From NCBI GenBank assembly GCA_938037185.1, contig CALHQK010000159.1, positions 1 to 6,941 on the forward strand: a stretch of DNA of 6,941 nt, read 5' to 3'. Positions within the stretch are counted from its first letter, which is position 1. Every line of letters begins with the position of its first letter. This document shows, in pieces, positions 6,392 through 6,941 of this stretch. This stretch comes from an uncultured Riemerella sp. (GTDB taxonomy: Bacteria; Bacteroidota; Bacteroidia; Flavobacteriales; Weeksellaceae). The position numbers and the translations under genes are program-made. The notes beneath the pieces were generated by a model. The model did no database searches. It had not been told where the DNA came from and was given only the letters and a program-made list of their open reading frames with translations.

Positions 6392-6941
6392 ATGAAAAAA
6401 ATAACTGTTCTTGTTTTAGCATTTTTATTTTTGAGTAATATTCTGAATGCCCAGAAAAAGCCTGTTTCATCAGGAAAAGAGCAACCGAAAGATTCTTCCA
6501 AAATAGCTGAAATTGTAGCGCCAATAACTGGGTCTATTGTGGCTATTGGATATGATTATGATAAGGAGGAAGAGGATTTACAGCCCAAGCTCATCATATC
6601 GGAAAAAAGATTAGAAAAAGATACTTCCAGAGCTGGGATAGATGGGCCATATATCTTTCACTCGGGTTTAGGTCGGTCAGGGGCGGTCGTGAAGAGCATT
6701 AAGGAAGAAAATGGCGTTCCTACACCAGTTTATAAATGGTATGAAGAAAATCAGGAGCTAAAATCCTACATTACAGATAAGGATTTCTTTTCTTTCAGGC
6801 TGAAAAAGGAGCTGAAAGAAGAACCTTCGGTCTATCCGATGCCTAAAAAATTGATAGCCATTTCAGATATTGAAGGGAATTTTAATCAGTTTAAAGAATT
6901 TCTTATCAATAATAAGGTGATGGATAAGAATTACAAATGGA
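6392..6941 (+). CDS. Secreted metallophosphoesterase, N-terminal part (runs off the window)
   Basis: The frame is open from ATG 6392 to the window edge, giving 183 residues so far. Residues 1-20 form a signal peptide (MKKITVLVLAFLFLSNILNA before QKK), so the product is probably periplasmic or surface exposed. An in-frame ATG at 6377 would add five residues; 6392 gives the more typical signal peptide. After a charged segment with no recognised domain (about 25-150), KLIAISDIEGNF (153-164) matches the first motif of calcineurin-like phosphoesterases, followed by FLINNKVMDKNYKW, which I associate with flavobacterial enzymes of this type. The usual D-x-H of this motif is D159-I-E161. The metal-binding motifs further on (GD, GNH) are outside the window. 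It is 26 nt after the HD-domain gene and probably in the same operon. The substrate is unknown. Confidence 0.8.
   Translation, partial: MKKITVLVLAFLFLSNILNAQKKPVSSGKEQPKDSSKIAEIVAPITGSIVAIGYDYDKEEEDLQPKLIISEKRLEKDTSRAGIDGPYIFHSGLGRSGAVVKSIKEENGVPTPVYKWYEENQELKSYITDKDFFSFRLKKELKEEPSVYPMPKKLIAISDIEGNFNQFKEFLINNKVMDKNYKW

Noticed and set aside
4767..6501. Leftward open frames opposite purM, the HD-domain gene and the phosphoesterase start
   Set aside because: They are antisense to well-supported genes, and no leftward promoter or family motif supports them.

Overview
The window reads as a chromosomal segment from a low-GC member of the Bacteroidetes, most likely a flavobacterium of the Chryseobacterium/Riemerella group (Weeksellaceae). 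The evidence is the promoter form (TTTG, 20 bp, TAnnTTTG, seen on both strands), the absence of Shine-Dalgarno sequences, a secreted protein with the flavobacterial 'VGINTTEP...LDI' and 'NTDxNCIxxWxGxxWxC' modules, and the family types of the other genes. The genus is an inference.

Layout. Positions 2-52 hold the last 16 codons of a rightward gene, closed by a strong terminator (64-94). From about 103 to 447 there is a non-coding tandem array of five 66-bp units plus a partial sixth. Each unit is built from three 22-bp subunits, each centred on a small dyad. The array fills the space up to a second terminator (461-494), which faces left and ends a 684-residue secreted protein with a FISUMP-like C-terminal region (515-2569, minus). 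Upstream of that gene lie a leader of about 110 nt with an inverted repeat and a good Bacteroidetes promoter. The promoter overlaps an AT-rich hairpin at the end of the next gene, a long-chain acyl-CoA ligase (2736-4514, minus).

A divergent promoter region (4515-4768) separates the ligase from a rightward cluster: purM (4769-5758), a YfbR/HDDC2-like HD-domain nucleotidase (5772-6365) and the start of a secreted metallophosphoesterase (6392 to the window edge). The gaps of 13 and 26 nt, with no terminator or promoter between, suggest one operon joining purine synthesis to nucleotide/phosphate hydrolysis. The functional link to the third gene is weak.

The genes are ordinary for the group. The least explained element is the 103-447 array, whose dyad centres recur every 22 bp and which sits exactly between two convergent terminators.
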